From NCBI RefSeq assembly GCF_050003625.1, contig NC_134398.1, forward strand, positions 112,072,145 through 112,136,144: a stretch of 64,000 nt of DNA, given 5' to 3'. This document shows positions 23,336-35,200 of this stretch, in pieces. The DNA is from Haematobia irritans (Eukaryota; Arthropoda; Insecta; Diptera; Muscidae). Position numbers and translations under genes: made by a program. Under the pieces are notes generated by a model, which was given only the letters and a program-made list of their open reading frames with translations, had not been told where the DNA came from and ran no database searches. How positions within the stretch are numbered: the first letter of the stretch is position 1; the number at the start of each line of letters is the position of its first letter.

Positions 23336-23458
23336 GGAACAACTTCCAATTTTTTTTGCTGGGTACTTTATGGGATCTTAGAGCCATATTTCGATGTGTT
23401 ACAAACGGAACGACAAAGTTAATATACCCCCATCCTATGGTGGAGGGTATAAAAATTA

Positions 23459-24410
23459 AGAAATGCAGCAGAGCCGAATTGACAAAATCGGAGGAGTCCA
23501 AACTGTGGCATAAGTGATTAGATCACATTGGGAATAAAGGAATGAGGGACTTGAGGAATTTCAATATGCTGATTGGTTTGCCAAAAGTAAAAAAAAAAGA
23601 TTTTTGTGATGTATGTATAAAAAGCAAACAAACCCGTGAACCCTTTTCTGGAGACCACATTCGAGCTTCTAAGCCTATAGAGCACATTCACTCCGACGCT
23701 TGTGGTCCTATAAATCCTGCGTCACATGATGGGTCAAAATATTGATGACTACACACTTTTCGCTGTCGTATATGTTTTAAAGAAAAAATCGGAAGTTATA
23801 CAGAAGTTTAAGGAATATGAGGCAAAGGTAACGGCAAAATGTAATTAAAAAATATCAGAACTAACCATCGACCAGAAAAAAGAATATATATGTAATTATA
23901 TGCTGAAATTTTGTAAGGAAATAATGCACACAATAATATACACTCCACAACAAAACGGGGTCTCGGAAAGATTCAATCGAACTGTCCTGGAAAAAAACGA
24001 GGGCGCTAATAATAGGTTCAAATCTACCGAAACATCTTTGGCCCGAGGCACTGTACACTAGTGTCCACATATTAAATAAGAGCCCGACAAAAGCTATAAC
24101 AGCTGTTATAGCTTTTTTGAATCCTAGGATTCAAAACACCGGTAGAACTTTGGTACCAAGTGAAGCCTGATGTCACAAAGATGAAAGTCTTCGGGTGTAA
24201 AGCATACGGTTGGATTCCAATTCAAAACAGAACAAAACTAGATCCAAAAAGCAAAATATATGTAATGGTTGGTTATTGTACTAACGGATACAGACTCTGG
24301 GATAGAGAAAACAATAAAATAGTTCTAGTGCGAGACGTCAGATTTAATGAAAGCACATATCCATACAAAGAAAATAATATATTACTACCTAATGAAATAT
24401 TTATTCAATG
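23459..24410 (+). pseudogene. Copia GAG-pre-integrase and integrase, broken
   Basis: Coding traces include LWHK (then TGA), LDHIGNKGM, the zinc-binding FCDVCIKSK, HIHSDACGPI with the first catalytic Asp, DDYTLFAVVYVL, and YTPQQNGVSERFNRT with the catalytic Glu. The C-terminal MKVFGCKAYGWIP and LDPKSK block follows. Stops and frameshifts separate these pieces, and the stretch with the second Asp is out of frame. The enzyme would insert element cDNA. This copy is dead. Confidence 0.8.
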
Positions 24411-24532
24411 AGAGGGGGAGGACTCACCAGGGCTTGTAAGTGATTCACTCCTTGAACAAAACAATTTGACGTCTTCGTTTGAGAAAGAATCCGAAATTGC
24501 CTCAGAAGTAGTAACTAATCAAATCCAAGATA

Positions 24533-25553
24533 ATGCAATTCAGTTCAGCTGAAAGGGAAGTAGATACTGAAGATGTGAATCACAATTTGGTTGAAAACGA
24601 CCCATGCGATGAAAATGTGGCTGACAACAATATAACGAGCGGCAATGATTATTTGCAAATCCAACCTATACGAAGTGAACGTGAAAGAAGGCCTCCATTA
24701 AATTTCATGGAGTTAGAGTTCAAAAAAATCCAGAAGGTAATGGAATTTTAATGGATCAAGAAGCAAACATCGAAAAACTTTTAGTTCGCTTCGGAATGAA
24801 AAATTGCAATGCTTGTCTTACGTCCATGAAAAAAAAATTTGGACTTATTACCAATAGAAAAACAAGATGTCACGAATAATCCATATCAAGAATTGTTGGT
24901 CGGCTTAATGTACCTTATGGTTTGTGTACGTCCGGAAATCGCTTTTGCTGTCGGGTATCTGGGGCGTTTTCAACAAAATCCCAGTGACGATCATTAGAAT
25001 GCACTTAAAAGAATTTTACACTTACTTAACATACAATGCTCGAAATCTTTGAAGTTGAATTTTAAAAGGGACACAAATTCCAAACCATTATTAGGGTATG
25101 CTGACGCATACTGTGCGTCGGATCAAAGTGATAGAAAATCAACGAGCGGTTACATATTCTTCGTTTTTGGATGCCCAGTATCATGGTGCAGCAAAAAAAC
25201 AAAGCACTGTAGCTTTATCGTTTAGCGAAGCCGAATATGTTGTACTTAGTGGGGCTGTATCCAAAGGTTTGTGGATATCAGGAATTTTAGAAGATCTAGC
25301 AATTTTCCAACAGAGTGACAGTTTTACTATTTTCGAGGATAATGCTGGATGTATTGCAATGGCGAATAATTCTGAAATTTAGAGAGCTAAACATATTGAC
25401 ATAAAACACCACTTCCTACGTGACCACATAAACAGTGGCAAAGTGGTTCTAAAACCAGTTTCATCAAAGGATCAAATAGCAGATATATTTACCAAATCAC
25501 TGGATAATGGAAACTTTATTGCAATTCGAAGCCTTCTAAAACTGTCGAATTGA
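24533..25553 (+). pseudogene. Copia RNase H region with RT core deleted
   Basis: After RRPPLNFMEL the sequence jumps directly to FKKIQ/RVQKNPEGNG in a second frame, then LLVRFGMKN. In intact copia elements several hundred codons of reverse transcriptase, including the YVDD box, lie between these. RNase H traces follow: [49 protein letters not shown] and IADIFTKSL. The frame ends at TGA 25551-25553, just before the purine tract. The RT deletion makes this copy non-autonomous. Confidence 0.8.
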
Positions 25554-25563
25554 GAGGGGGTAT

Positions 25564-25761
25564 TGTTACCTATAAATTCTATATTTTGTTTATTACTTGG
25601 TACTTTAACTTTATGAAATTTATGTATTAACATTTTAAAATTAGTCTTTTCTTGTCAAAAAGGGAAATTTAAATTTTTCTTCATCCTAAAATATATATTG
25701 TAAAGAAATAAAGAATTTCTCTGCAAAAATACTTCTTCACGTCATTCCACTGAAAATAACA
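25564..25761 (+). repeat. Copia 3' LTR
   Basis: Starts TGTTACCTATAAATTC, ends GAAAATAACA, with AATAAA at 25707-25712. It lies 78 bp upstream of the Lrch splice acceptor at 25839. Confidence 0.9.
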
Positions 25762-25839
25762 TAAACAATAACTTATTATTATTATTATAGAGTGTATAAG
25801 ATCTATATTTTAGTTTTATTTTTGTATAACTCATTGCAG

Positions 25840-26217
25840 ATCTATCGCGTAATCGTTTTTGTGAATTACCCGAGGAGATAACATCGTTTGCATTTTTGGA
25901 AACGCTATTATTGTACCACAACACCATACGTAGTATACCGGAGTCTGTGAAACATCTGACGTCGCTAACATACTTAGATTTACGTAGCAATCAGCTGTCT
26001 TCATTGCCACGGGAGTTGTGTTTCCTGCCATTACAAGTGCTTCTCGTCTCAAATAATCGCTTGACGGCCCTGCCTGATGAATTAGGTCGTATGGATCGTC
26101 TCACCGACCTGGATGCATCATACAATCAGCTGACAACATTGCCAGCTCGTATAGGAGAGTTGCGCTCATTGCGGTCATTCTCATTGCGAAGCAATCAATT
26201 GATGTATTTACCTCGTG
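25840..26217 (+). CDS. Lrch: Lrch exon: leucine-rich repeats
   Basis: The exon follows CATTGCAG and ends before GTAAGT. It encodes LSRNRFCELPEEI and then repeats on the pattern LxxLxLxxNxLxxLP, such as LTYLDLRSNQLSSLP and LTDLDASYNQLTTLP. It begins with the last two bases of a split Asp codon and ends with one base of a Glu codon. The pattern is that of intracellular, SHOC2/LRCH-type repeats with no signal peptide in view. Two bases complete the codon from an upstream exon not found in the window. Confidence 0.92.
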
Positions 26218-29200
26218 GTAAGTGTTCCGTTCTATTGAACCTGGATAGGAATATGAAGTGGTACTAATTGTGTCTGTATGTTATGTGCTCCCGTTTACTG
26301 CCTGTCTGTTTCAGAATTAACTTGTCTTACATTGGTTTCATTAGATGTGTCCAATAATCGCATTTCTAGTCTACCTCTTGAAATTCGCCAGATGTCAACT
26401 CTGGTTGAAATAAATTTGGAAAATAATCCTATGACTTCACCACCAGCTAGTGTAAGTATATGTGTGCCCCAAATCCAATATGGTAATCTCTTGTTATGCG
26501 AGTTTAGTGTAATGGTATTGCATTTACTATGTTTTGTCGTACAACAGTTTGTATTAATTCATGACAGAAATCCATTTCCTCCCATCTAAAATGTAACCTT
26601 AATGTATAATTACTCTTAATCGAAATGAACTAATGCAACAGTTGAATCACAATAATTTGTTCTATGTTTTTGCCATGTGTGGTTAATAAAAAAAAGATAA
26701 AATTAAATGTCTTAGAAGATTATATGACATCCTGAGATTATGAAGCCCGTTGTATGGCGAACTTTTTTTTCTCAATGAGTTTAATAATAAAGGACACCGG
26801 TAATTATTATTCTTCACTGATAGGAGCCCTTCTTTTTATAGGCGAGTCCGATGTAATCAAAAAGGTAAAACAAAATCGCCTTTAAAATTTTAGAAAAGTA
26901 GACATCGATTTTAGACATATTCAGAATTGGGAAATGTCATCTTCCCGACTTTGATTTTTGGAAAGACTAATTTTTGTCTTTTGCATTATTGAATATTCGT
27001 CTTTAGACGTACGTGTCCTTTAAACATCTCTTTGAATTATGAGAAACACAGATTTTTAAGTATGTGAAAAATCCCACATTTTCCCCGAATTTTGAAAAAC
27101 CCAGACAGGATACAAAAGTCGAAATTCTACTATTCGATTAGTCGACTTATTGTCATTAAATTTCGAAAAGTCGAATTTGAAATGAAGGAATATTGTGATT
27201 AAAATTCACAAAATTAGGTCTTTGTTTTGTCAATTCGATCAAAAATTGACTATTCCATATTTGGAAAAATTCGATTATTTAAATTGAAATATTCAATGCA
27301 ACCCATCTATTAAACACACCACAATTGGGAATGTATTTATTTTTATTATTTGTTTATAGATTACAATATCCTTACAGACTAAAATATATAAACGCTATGG
27401 ATACATATTTACAAATTCTGGAATTTTGGATTACATAATTCATACATTCAAGTATAGTATAATTTTACGCTTTATAGTGCGTCTATTTTCTGAAAGGTCT
27501 ATAAGGTTATAGTACTTGTTAAAATCGTAAATGAGATTGAAAGTATTGAATTGCCAATAAAGTAAAGTTTCTTGTTGGTCTTGTTGGAACATTGATATAC
27601 ATACGACTGAAAATGAAATCCGAGATAATTGTACCCTTTAAAATGTTCATAATAAAGGTTAAATTTAACATTTTTCTTCGACTGCTCAATGTTGGTAGTT
27701 TAATGAGGGCGAGTCTATCTTTATAAGAGGGTAGATTGTGATAAATCCAGCCATTGCTCCGCAGAAAAATGAAAATAATCTGTTTCTGAACTGATTCTAT
27801 TTTATTCCCTAATCACGGAAGCATTAACTCTTAAATAGTGGTCAATGAAAGATATTTTTGCGGCAAGGACTTAATCAGCATATCGATAGCATATTGTGAA
27901 TGAACAATTCCTAGGGCCAGTACCCATTTTATAGATCATATCGCCAGATTTAGTAGTATATTGTCGCTGTGGCGACATCTACGTACGTTCTTGGGTTTTT
28001 ACCTTCTCATTTCTTTAGTGGCTACTTTTATGTCTTGTAAACGGAACCGAAATTAATTCCTCGCCGCTTTATTGTGATTCACATTAAGTTTTTTTTTTAT
28101 TCTTCTAAAGATGTCATCGTATATTTATTTCTCAAATAAAGAATCATACTTTCTAATTTACATAGGTCAATTTCAATAAAATGTATTTAATTCAATGCTC
28201 ACATGATAAAATATACAGTAATTTATTCTTTCGTTAATTGTAGCTTTGTGTTCGTGGCTTAGTGCATGTTTTCAAATATTTGGAAACTCAAGCAACCAAA
28301 GATGAGAAAGGCTCAAGGGCAGGTGGAAATTATGATGGCTATACCACTTTAAGAAGGGCTCCGCGTAATAATGCAAGTGGAACTATTGCCGACACACATC
28401 GAATTGGAAGGCATCATGTTGATTCCGGATATAGCACATGCGATGGCATTGATAAAAGATGGTCTCACGATATGCCGAGTAAGTGGAAATTTTCAAGAAT
28501 GTTAAATGGATTTTTCTTTGATGTTTTCATTTCTTTGTAGTAAAATCCAAAAAAGATTCTCCAAAAGTCTTAACACCAACAACACCCCCTATGGGAAAGG
28601 CTACCTTGGTAACGGCAGATCTCATGGATGCATCTTTAACATCGAGCACCAGCACCATCGTTGACGAGTCGTTAAGTATTACAGCTGCTGTGGTTAAACC
28701 TATTATTGTGGAGAGTCATACGGCAAGTGAAAGTTCTCCGATTAAGAGCAAAGATGACAGCAGTCTGACAAGTATGCAACACGTCAACTACAGCACTAAC
28801 AACCTCTCAAGTTCCAGTAATGGATCTTCCCCAGACCTTGAAGATGGCATGATAGATTATCATGGACAACAACAATTGACACAGCACAATTTAAAAATTG
28901 ATGATAAATTCAATAAAAATTTAGGCAATGTTCAAACTTATAGGTAACTAGGATGCAATGGTCCATCAAATATAACCTCGTTTCAATTTTCTTTTCAGAG
29001 AATATAAGGAAGCTTTGAAACAACAACGTAGTCAGGAAGTTTACAAAATTAAAGAACAAAAGCATCATCACGATTCCAATGAACAACTACAACAGCAACC
29101 GGCAAGTGTGGGCCCAAACTCACAGTCGCCATCAAATGATGACATGGAAATCCGTCTAAACGGTAATACGCAAAGTGTTCTCGTGCCAAAATCTATAATG

Positions 29201-32200
29201 AAAAATAGTGCCAACAATGTAAATGGATTAACCAATGCCTCTGCCACCATAAATGGTGAAGATATCGTAGTAATACCAAAGAAACCAATACAAAAAGTTA
29301 TACCCTCTAGAAATACCGAATTAATGTCGGCGATGAAAAATGATTTGTCGACGACAGTGTCAAATACAAATGGCGAATGTATTGGCTATGTGAAGCCAAG
29401 TAGTCCTATGAAGATGGTTAATGGAAGTTCGAATGTTGGCAACAGTGCTGCCGTATCCGGGGTAAGTGTTGGAATATTAACGAATAATAACAAATTTACA
29501 ACATCGACTATGAGCGGTGGAGTAGGAGGAGGCGTTAGCACCAACAATAAGTTGATTGCAACGAGTAAAGCCCATCGGTAAGTTTTGTAACTCATATCTA
29601 TTTCCGATGAACTCATTAAGTAATTATGTTACTTTCAGTACTGTTACTTGGAATCATGATATACCGCCCGAAAAACTTAGTTTTACCATGCGACGCGAGT
29701 TTGATCGTCAGCGAGAAGAAATCGAATTAATGTCTCAGTTACGAAATGTATGTTTTTGAGAAGTCATCATTGATGCTCTTATTTTCAATGATTATCTTGT
29801 TTTAGATAATCGAGACTCGTTTGAAAACGACACTGCCTGAGGATATAGCTTCAGCCTTAACTGATGGTGTGATATTGTGTCATTTAGCAAATTATGTGCG
29901 ACCCCGTTCGGTTGCCAGCATACACGTGCCATCTCCAGGAGTAGTGAGTTTTCCACTATCGTTGTGCTTTCAAATTGTGTCGAATGATTTATTTACATAG
30001 TTATCGTTTGTTTGTTGTTACAGTCCAAACTAACCATGGCGCGATGCCGTCGCAATGTGGATAACTTTTTGGAAGCCTGTCGTAAAATAGGCGTGGATGA
30101 GGTAAGTTCAATTACATTCTCTTTTCTACCAAACGCACTTCATTTTGTCAATAACATGTCCCCTTAACAAAATCTAACATACCATGATGCATAATAGTTG
30201 GACTCTTACATTGAATGGCTTTAGTTTTTTTGAAATCAAAAATTGTTTGGTTAATAATATTTACCAGGTTCATTTTTTGTAGTTTGTAAAATTTTTTGTA
30301 GTTGTATTGTTGCTAATCCATTTATAATATAGCAATTTTTTTGGTAATTGTAACACGAAATATTCATATAGGTATTAGTTTTTGGTAATCAAACATTACC
30401 ATTTTATATACATATTTTAAAACAGCGATAAGAAACTTTTGATTTTTCCATTTAAGGAGGAAAATGTCGTATATACGCTAGGGATGCCTAACCTCATGTT
30501 TATCTTATGTTAAAGCTGCTCAATGTATGCTTCTAAACGTCGTCTAATGCAATATTCAATCATTTATCTTATCAAATATAATATTTCCAAATTTAAGAAA
30601 ATCTATTTGTATACATTCAATTGAGCATTGGTCATTTCTAGGATTAGAGTAAGAATCATCAAATCGAATTTCAACTCGTCGAATATTTAAATGGTTGAAT
30701 TGTCTGTACATCTTTCGTATCTAAACAAACGAAAATTGATTTGGGTTGCTCTGTTTCGAAAGTCACTTTATATTTTGTTGTCGAAACGAACGTGTCAAGA
30801 AAATAGTAAAAACTTTGTTAACATTTGAATGAATTTTATTTATTATCATTTTTGATCGTCAATGTAATCTCCTACAAACGAAACGAACTTTAAAAATATA
30901 AAACCCAAAATTGTTTCGAATTCGAGTGAATGCTTTTCATTCGGCCGATATACAGAAACAGGGCATAATAATTGGCGGAAGTGAACTGCTGTACTTTGGG
31001 TATGTGAAAAAATTACCCTTCTGTCTCTTTAGTGTCACACTTGCTACTGTTTTCATCCAATAAAACTTATGCGATACTTTTTGCAAGGATCATTAAATGC
31101 CATACTCTTTCCCCTTTTAATGTGTAATATTTATTTTATTTGTAATATCTTTTTATCGAATTCCGGTAAGGTTATATGCTTTGCTTATAAGTAATGTAAA
31201 TGTGTTAACGATTTTTTCTGTAGTAAAGAGGGTTACTTCGCTCAACTAGAAGTTTCATGTTGCATGCAAAGGGTCATGGGTTCAATGTCAGTTTCGACCA
31301 AAACCAAAAAGTTTTCAGCGGTGGATTATCCTTTCTCAGCAATTTTGTTGACCTGTTTTAGTATTTCAAAGCTTCTCTTCTGTTTACGAAATTCCATGCA
31401 GAGGCAACAATAATGAACCATGCGATCTCTTATACATAGGAACAACAAAACGAAATTTACATACAAGAGTAACTGAACATCGAATGGACATAGAAAAGAA
31501 AATGGAGAGTACAGCATTATCACAACATGTAAAGGGTGATACGGTCAAAATTTGGTCAAGGGAAAACGCGTGTAAATCGGTGAAATCGTTTATTTAAAAA
31601 ATCAAATTAACGGCCATTTTCATATAGCTCCGTTAGGCTTTAACTCCCAGTTAACTGAAAGAAAAGTGGTAATATCTTCTCTCCGGTTAACTTTAAATGA
31701 AAAATTTTCAGCGTTTAAGTTCTTTACCGACATACGGAATAAATAGGCAAGATGACAGATATGTCTATTGCACGGTTTAAAAGTTCGTTAGCTAACGTAG
31801 CACTAACAGAGGTTCATGAAAATGGGGGTAAATTTCTTTTTCAAGTTCAATTAGTATAAAATTCAGGAAAAATATTCAGTTAGGCTTTCGCTTTTCCAAA
31901 TCCGAATTGCCGGGCCTCACGCTTGACACCTGCCATCAGATTTTGTACAGCCACCTTGTCCACCTTCTTCGCCGCAGAAAGCCAGTTTGCCTTGAACTGC
32001 TGCTCGTCAATTGGGCGGAGCTCTGGCGTGTTGGGAGGGTTCTTGTCCTTGGGAACCACCTGCACGTTGTTGGCGGCGTACCACTCCATGGCCTTTTTAC
32101 CGTAATGGCAAGATGCCAAATCCGGCCAAAACAGTACGGAACAACCGTGTTTCTTCAGGAAAGGCAGCAGACGTTTATTCAAACACTCTTTCACGCTAAT

Positions 32201-35200
32201 TTCTTGGTTGACAGTGTTGATTGGTTGACTTTGACAGTTTTATGTGCTTGAAAATATCTGCTACCTTTCCCCTTCCTTTTGCCGTATAAAACTCCTGTCC
32301 CGGAAGCTGCTTGTAGTCGACTTTGACGTAGGTTTCGTCGTCCATTACCACGCAGTCAAACTTCGTCAGCATCGTCGTATACAGCCTCCGGGATCGCGCT
32401 TTGGCCGTCGTATTTTGTTTATCATGGCGATTTGGAGTCACTACCTTCTTGTAAGTCGATAGTCCGGCTCGTTTTTTGGCTCGATGCACGGTTGTAGACG
32501 ATACACCCAGCCTATTTGCGGCATCTCGGAGAGGTTAGGGTTTCGCTCGAAACTACCGGCAACTCTCTTTGTCGTCTCAGCGGCTTCTGGTTTTCGATTT
32601 CCCCCCGATCCGGACTTCCTGGCTGTCGACAAACGTTTCCCAAACACTTTAATTACATTTGTAACGGTTGTTTTGGCAATTTTTAGCGATTTTGCCAGCT
32701 TTGCGTGCGAGTAGCTCGGATTTTCGCGATGCGCGAGCAAAATTTTGATACGCTGCTCTTCTTGCTTGGACGGCATTTTGACAACTGAAGAGTGAATTCC
32801 AAAATCAAAATAGGAGCAACATTCTACACACACACCTTCAAAATGAGGGGTGTTCAATTGAAAGAAATACGTCAAGTTTATATTGACCAAATTTTGACCG
32901 TATCACCCTTTATTGCGCCATGGACACACATCTGATTTTGAAAACGTACGCATACTAGAGAGGGAAAATAAAGAGAGAAAGAGACTAACCTTAGAAAGTT
33001 TACGAATACAACAAAATATTGACAGAACAAGGAATGTTAACGAGGACACTAACAATTTAAGGTGGGTATTAAGTTCGAGTTTAGGCGCTAAAATCGCCAT
33101 TTTTTTACGATTACTTTTTTTAATTAATCCACTTTAAGGAATACAAACTTTGTGAAAATTAGCTTTGGTCTATTCCCCATCAAGTTACAATAAAATTTGC
33201 AACAAATATGTAAAATTTTATGCATTTTTTCTACTGATTTAGTTTTCACTTTAGTGAAAAAATGACGATTTTAGCGGCTAAACCGGAACTTAATACCCTC
33301 CTTTAAGCGTTAGTTACAGAGTTGCAATATCTTAATTCACTGTGATACTAAATTTAAGCTGTGTTTTGTTTTCATTTCTGTTTTAATTTTATATTCAGAT
33401 TGTCCGTTCAAAATTTATGTTTAAAAACTGTGATATAAGTATTTAAATGTAAATTTTGAGAAAATAATTTTGTAAGTTGAAATGTTTCAATTAAAAAAGT
33501 GTAATCGATAATTTTATTATTTTTCAAATAGACGAAATCCCCTGGAAGAAGTCAACAGGTATTGACGAGACGTTGGGATAAAAATGTAAAAATGTTTTAT
33601 TCTTTACATCAATGAATTTAGGTCCAATTAGCTAAATAAAACATAAAAGGAACAGAAAATATTGACCAAGCAAACAATTAAAGATATGCTTCTCTAAGTG
33701 GTTTATATGTAAAACGCCGTTTGGAATCCGCTATAAAAAAGGTCCCTTGCCATTCAGCAAATATAGAATTAGGTAGCTCTCATCGATAAGAGAGAAGTTC
33801 ACCACTTATGGGATGGGCACTGGACTGAATAGTATCAGTGTGCCTAAAATAATGGACTCTCGCTATAACCTACCTAATGAAATAGCCACAAATTATAGTG
33901 TAATAAACAAAATATTGAAATATTTTAAAAATATTTAGATGTAATAAAAATATTTTATAAAAAAACTGTATGTGATTTCCAGTCATTTTATGTTATGTTA
34001 TGCAAACATTCATTTTAGCAAAACATACATTTTCTGTATTGATAGTTATAAAAAATCTATATCTTATAATGTAACTTTAAGCGTTTTTGGTGTTTGTTTT
34101 ATGGTTGTCGTGAAGTTGTATCTTATAATGTATTCGCCACATACATGTCGTAAATATATGAAAAGTCGCAAAAAATAAAAACATATTATACGCTCAAGAC
34201 ATGTTTGCTAATATCTATCGATAAATTGCGAGTAAGAGACATAAAATCGCTTTGATAAGTCAGCGTTATGAGCCGTTAATATAACAAGTTTTTTTCTACA
34301 ACTTTTTGAGAAACACTTGGCAACCCTGAGTCTGCCATTGAAATCTATAGGAGTCAAATGAGGGTCCCCATGTGTTCCTTTTTAAAAACAACGTAACGTT
34401 AACGGCGCATTAATCTGCGTATGTACAGGTGAAACTAGGGATCCATAAATCAAAAATCGAAAAATCGATTATTTGAGTTTTGGCATGAAAATCAAAAAAA
34501 GAAAAAAATCGAAATCAATTATAATCCTAAAAATTGATTTCAGATTTTCGATTTTCAACTTTCTTTTTAATTTTGACTATCAAAAATCGATTTTAGTTTT
34601 TGAACTATTTCTTAATTTTGATGTGGGAAAAGTTTACATATTTGTAATTTTTTTCCATTAACAATAAGAATAAAAGCTTTAATTTTATTAAAAAAAATAT
34701 CAATTTGGTGGAACTGAATCCTTTGTATTTCAAGTTTTTCATTATTTGGGGAAATGCGAAATAGATAATCAATAAATCACCGCACATGTGAAGAATTTTT
34801 TTGCGTTTCTTATTAACACTCATAAAAAGACAAAAAGATTTCATAATAATCGAATATTGTATATAATCATTGTATAATGTATGAAATTCGATTATGAAAA
34901 ATCGAATATACGAATTTCGATTGGTAAAATCGATTTTTGCTTAAACTTCAATAATCGAAAAGTCGATAATTGATCCCTAATTGAAACTAATATCATTAAA
35001 GAATTATCTAATGTCGTATGAGCAACAGGTAAAATTGCGACCACGAGTTTTTTCATTCATGAGAGAGTGGTTTCCGTGGTAGCACTCATTCTTGAGCTAT
35101 TAGTGCCTTGAGCAGGGCTGTCACTAAAATTTCAAGAAAAATCGTTACTTTTTTTGATAAAAATCGTCATAATCGGCACTTACATTTTAAAAATCGGCAA

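Larger units (their letters stand above)
22203..23363. mobile_element. TA-flanked inverted-repeat element (CCCAGCAAAAAAA)
   Basis: The ends CCCAGCAAAAAAAGAGCTTCC-like and GGAAG...TTTTTTTGCTGGG form short inverted repeats flanked by TA on both sides. The uninterrupted Helentron copy shows the empty site. The 1161-bp interior has no transposase. It holds tRNA-like segments and three 80-bp tandem repeats. Related fragments lie at about 1170-1700, 37640-37870 and 60117-60213. Confidence 0.7.
20926..23455 (-). mobile_element. Helentron-like non-autonomous element, copy 1 (with insert)
   Basis: Read on the minus strand it begins TTTTTATACCCTCCACCAT and ends with TGGTGGAGGGTACATAAGC, then a short hairpin (TTCGGCC-t-GGCCGAA), then ATATACTTGTT. 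Subterminal inverted repeats plus a hairpin near the 3' end, with insertion between T and T, fit Helentron-associated (DINE/HINE-like) elements. The centre consists of diverged tandem units of about 150 bp (words GGGGATCGGTTTATATGG, CCGGATCGGATGAA). It interrupts the Copia element (GAGT left, TAAGAAATG right). A near-complete second copy is at 56646-58092. Confidence 0.65.
19575..25761 (+). mobile_element. Copia-type LTR retrotransposon, decayed and interrupted
   Basis: The element has LTRs of about 200 bp starting TGTT and ending AACA, and a perfect 5-bp target duplication TAAAC (19570-19574 and 25762-25766). A primer-binding site follows the 5' LTR and a purine tract (GAGAGGGGG) precedes the 3' LTR. 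The order gag, protease, integrase, (RT missing), RNase H identifies Ty1/copia. The core reverse transcriptase is deleted, and a 2.5-kb repeat sits at 20926-23455. The LTRs differ at about nine substitutions and two indels, so the insertion is not recent. It lies in the same orientation as Lrch, 78 bp upstream of an Lrch splice acceptor. Confidence 0.9.
31379..33056 (+). pseudogene. Penelope-type GIY-YIG endonuclease remnant, split by mariner
   Basis: Two blocks (31379-31531 and 32913-33056) form one frame if the mariner and one TA are ignored. Motifs are SVYEIPC, LLYIGTTKRNLHTRVTEH, then RHGHTSDFENVRILERE and RLTLESLRIQQNID. GIY-YIG domains with the YIG-Tx-R...H pattern form the C-terminal endonuclease of Penelope-like retroelements. 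Only about 100 codons remain, and no reverse transcriptase is seen. It sits in an Lrch intron on the same strand. A host GIY-YIG gene is less likely, since there are no flanking exons. Confidence 0.7.

Noticed and set aside
1..25839. Lrch first exon
   Set aside because: I looked for an LRR-1-type coding segment ending in G before GT that could join 25840 and found none I could defend. It probably lies upstream of the window.
31880..32194. Open frames on the plus strand opposite the DD37D transposase
   Set aside because: Shadows of the transposase coding strand.
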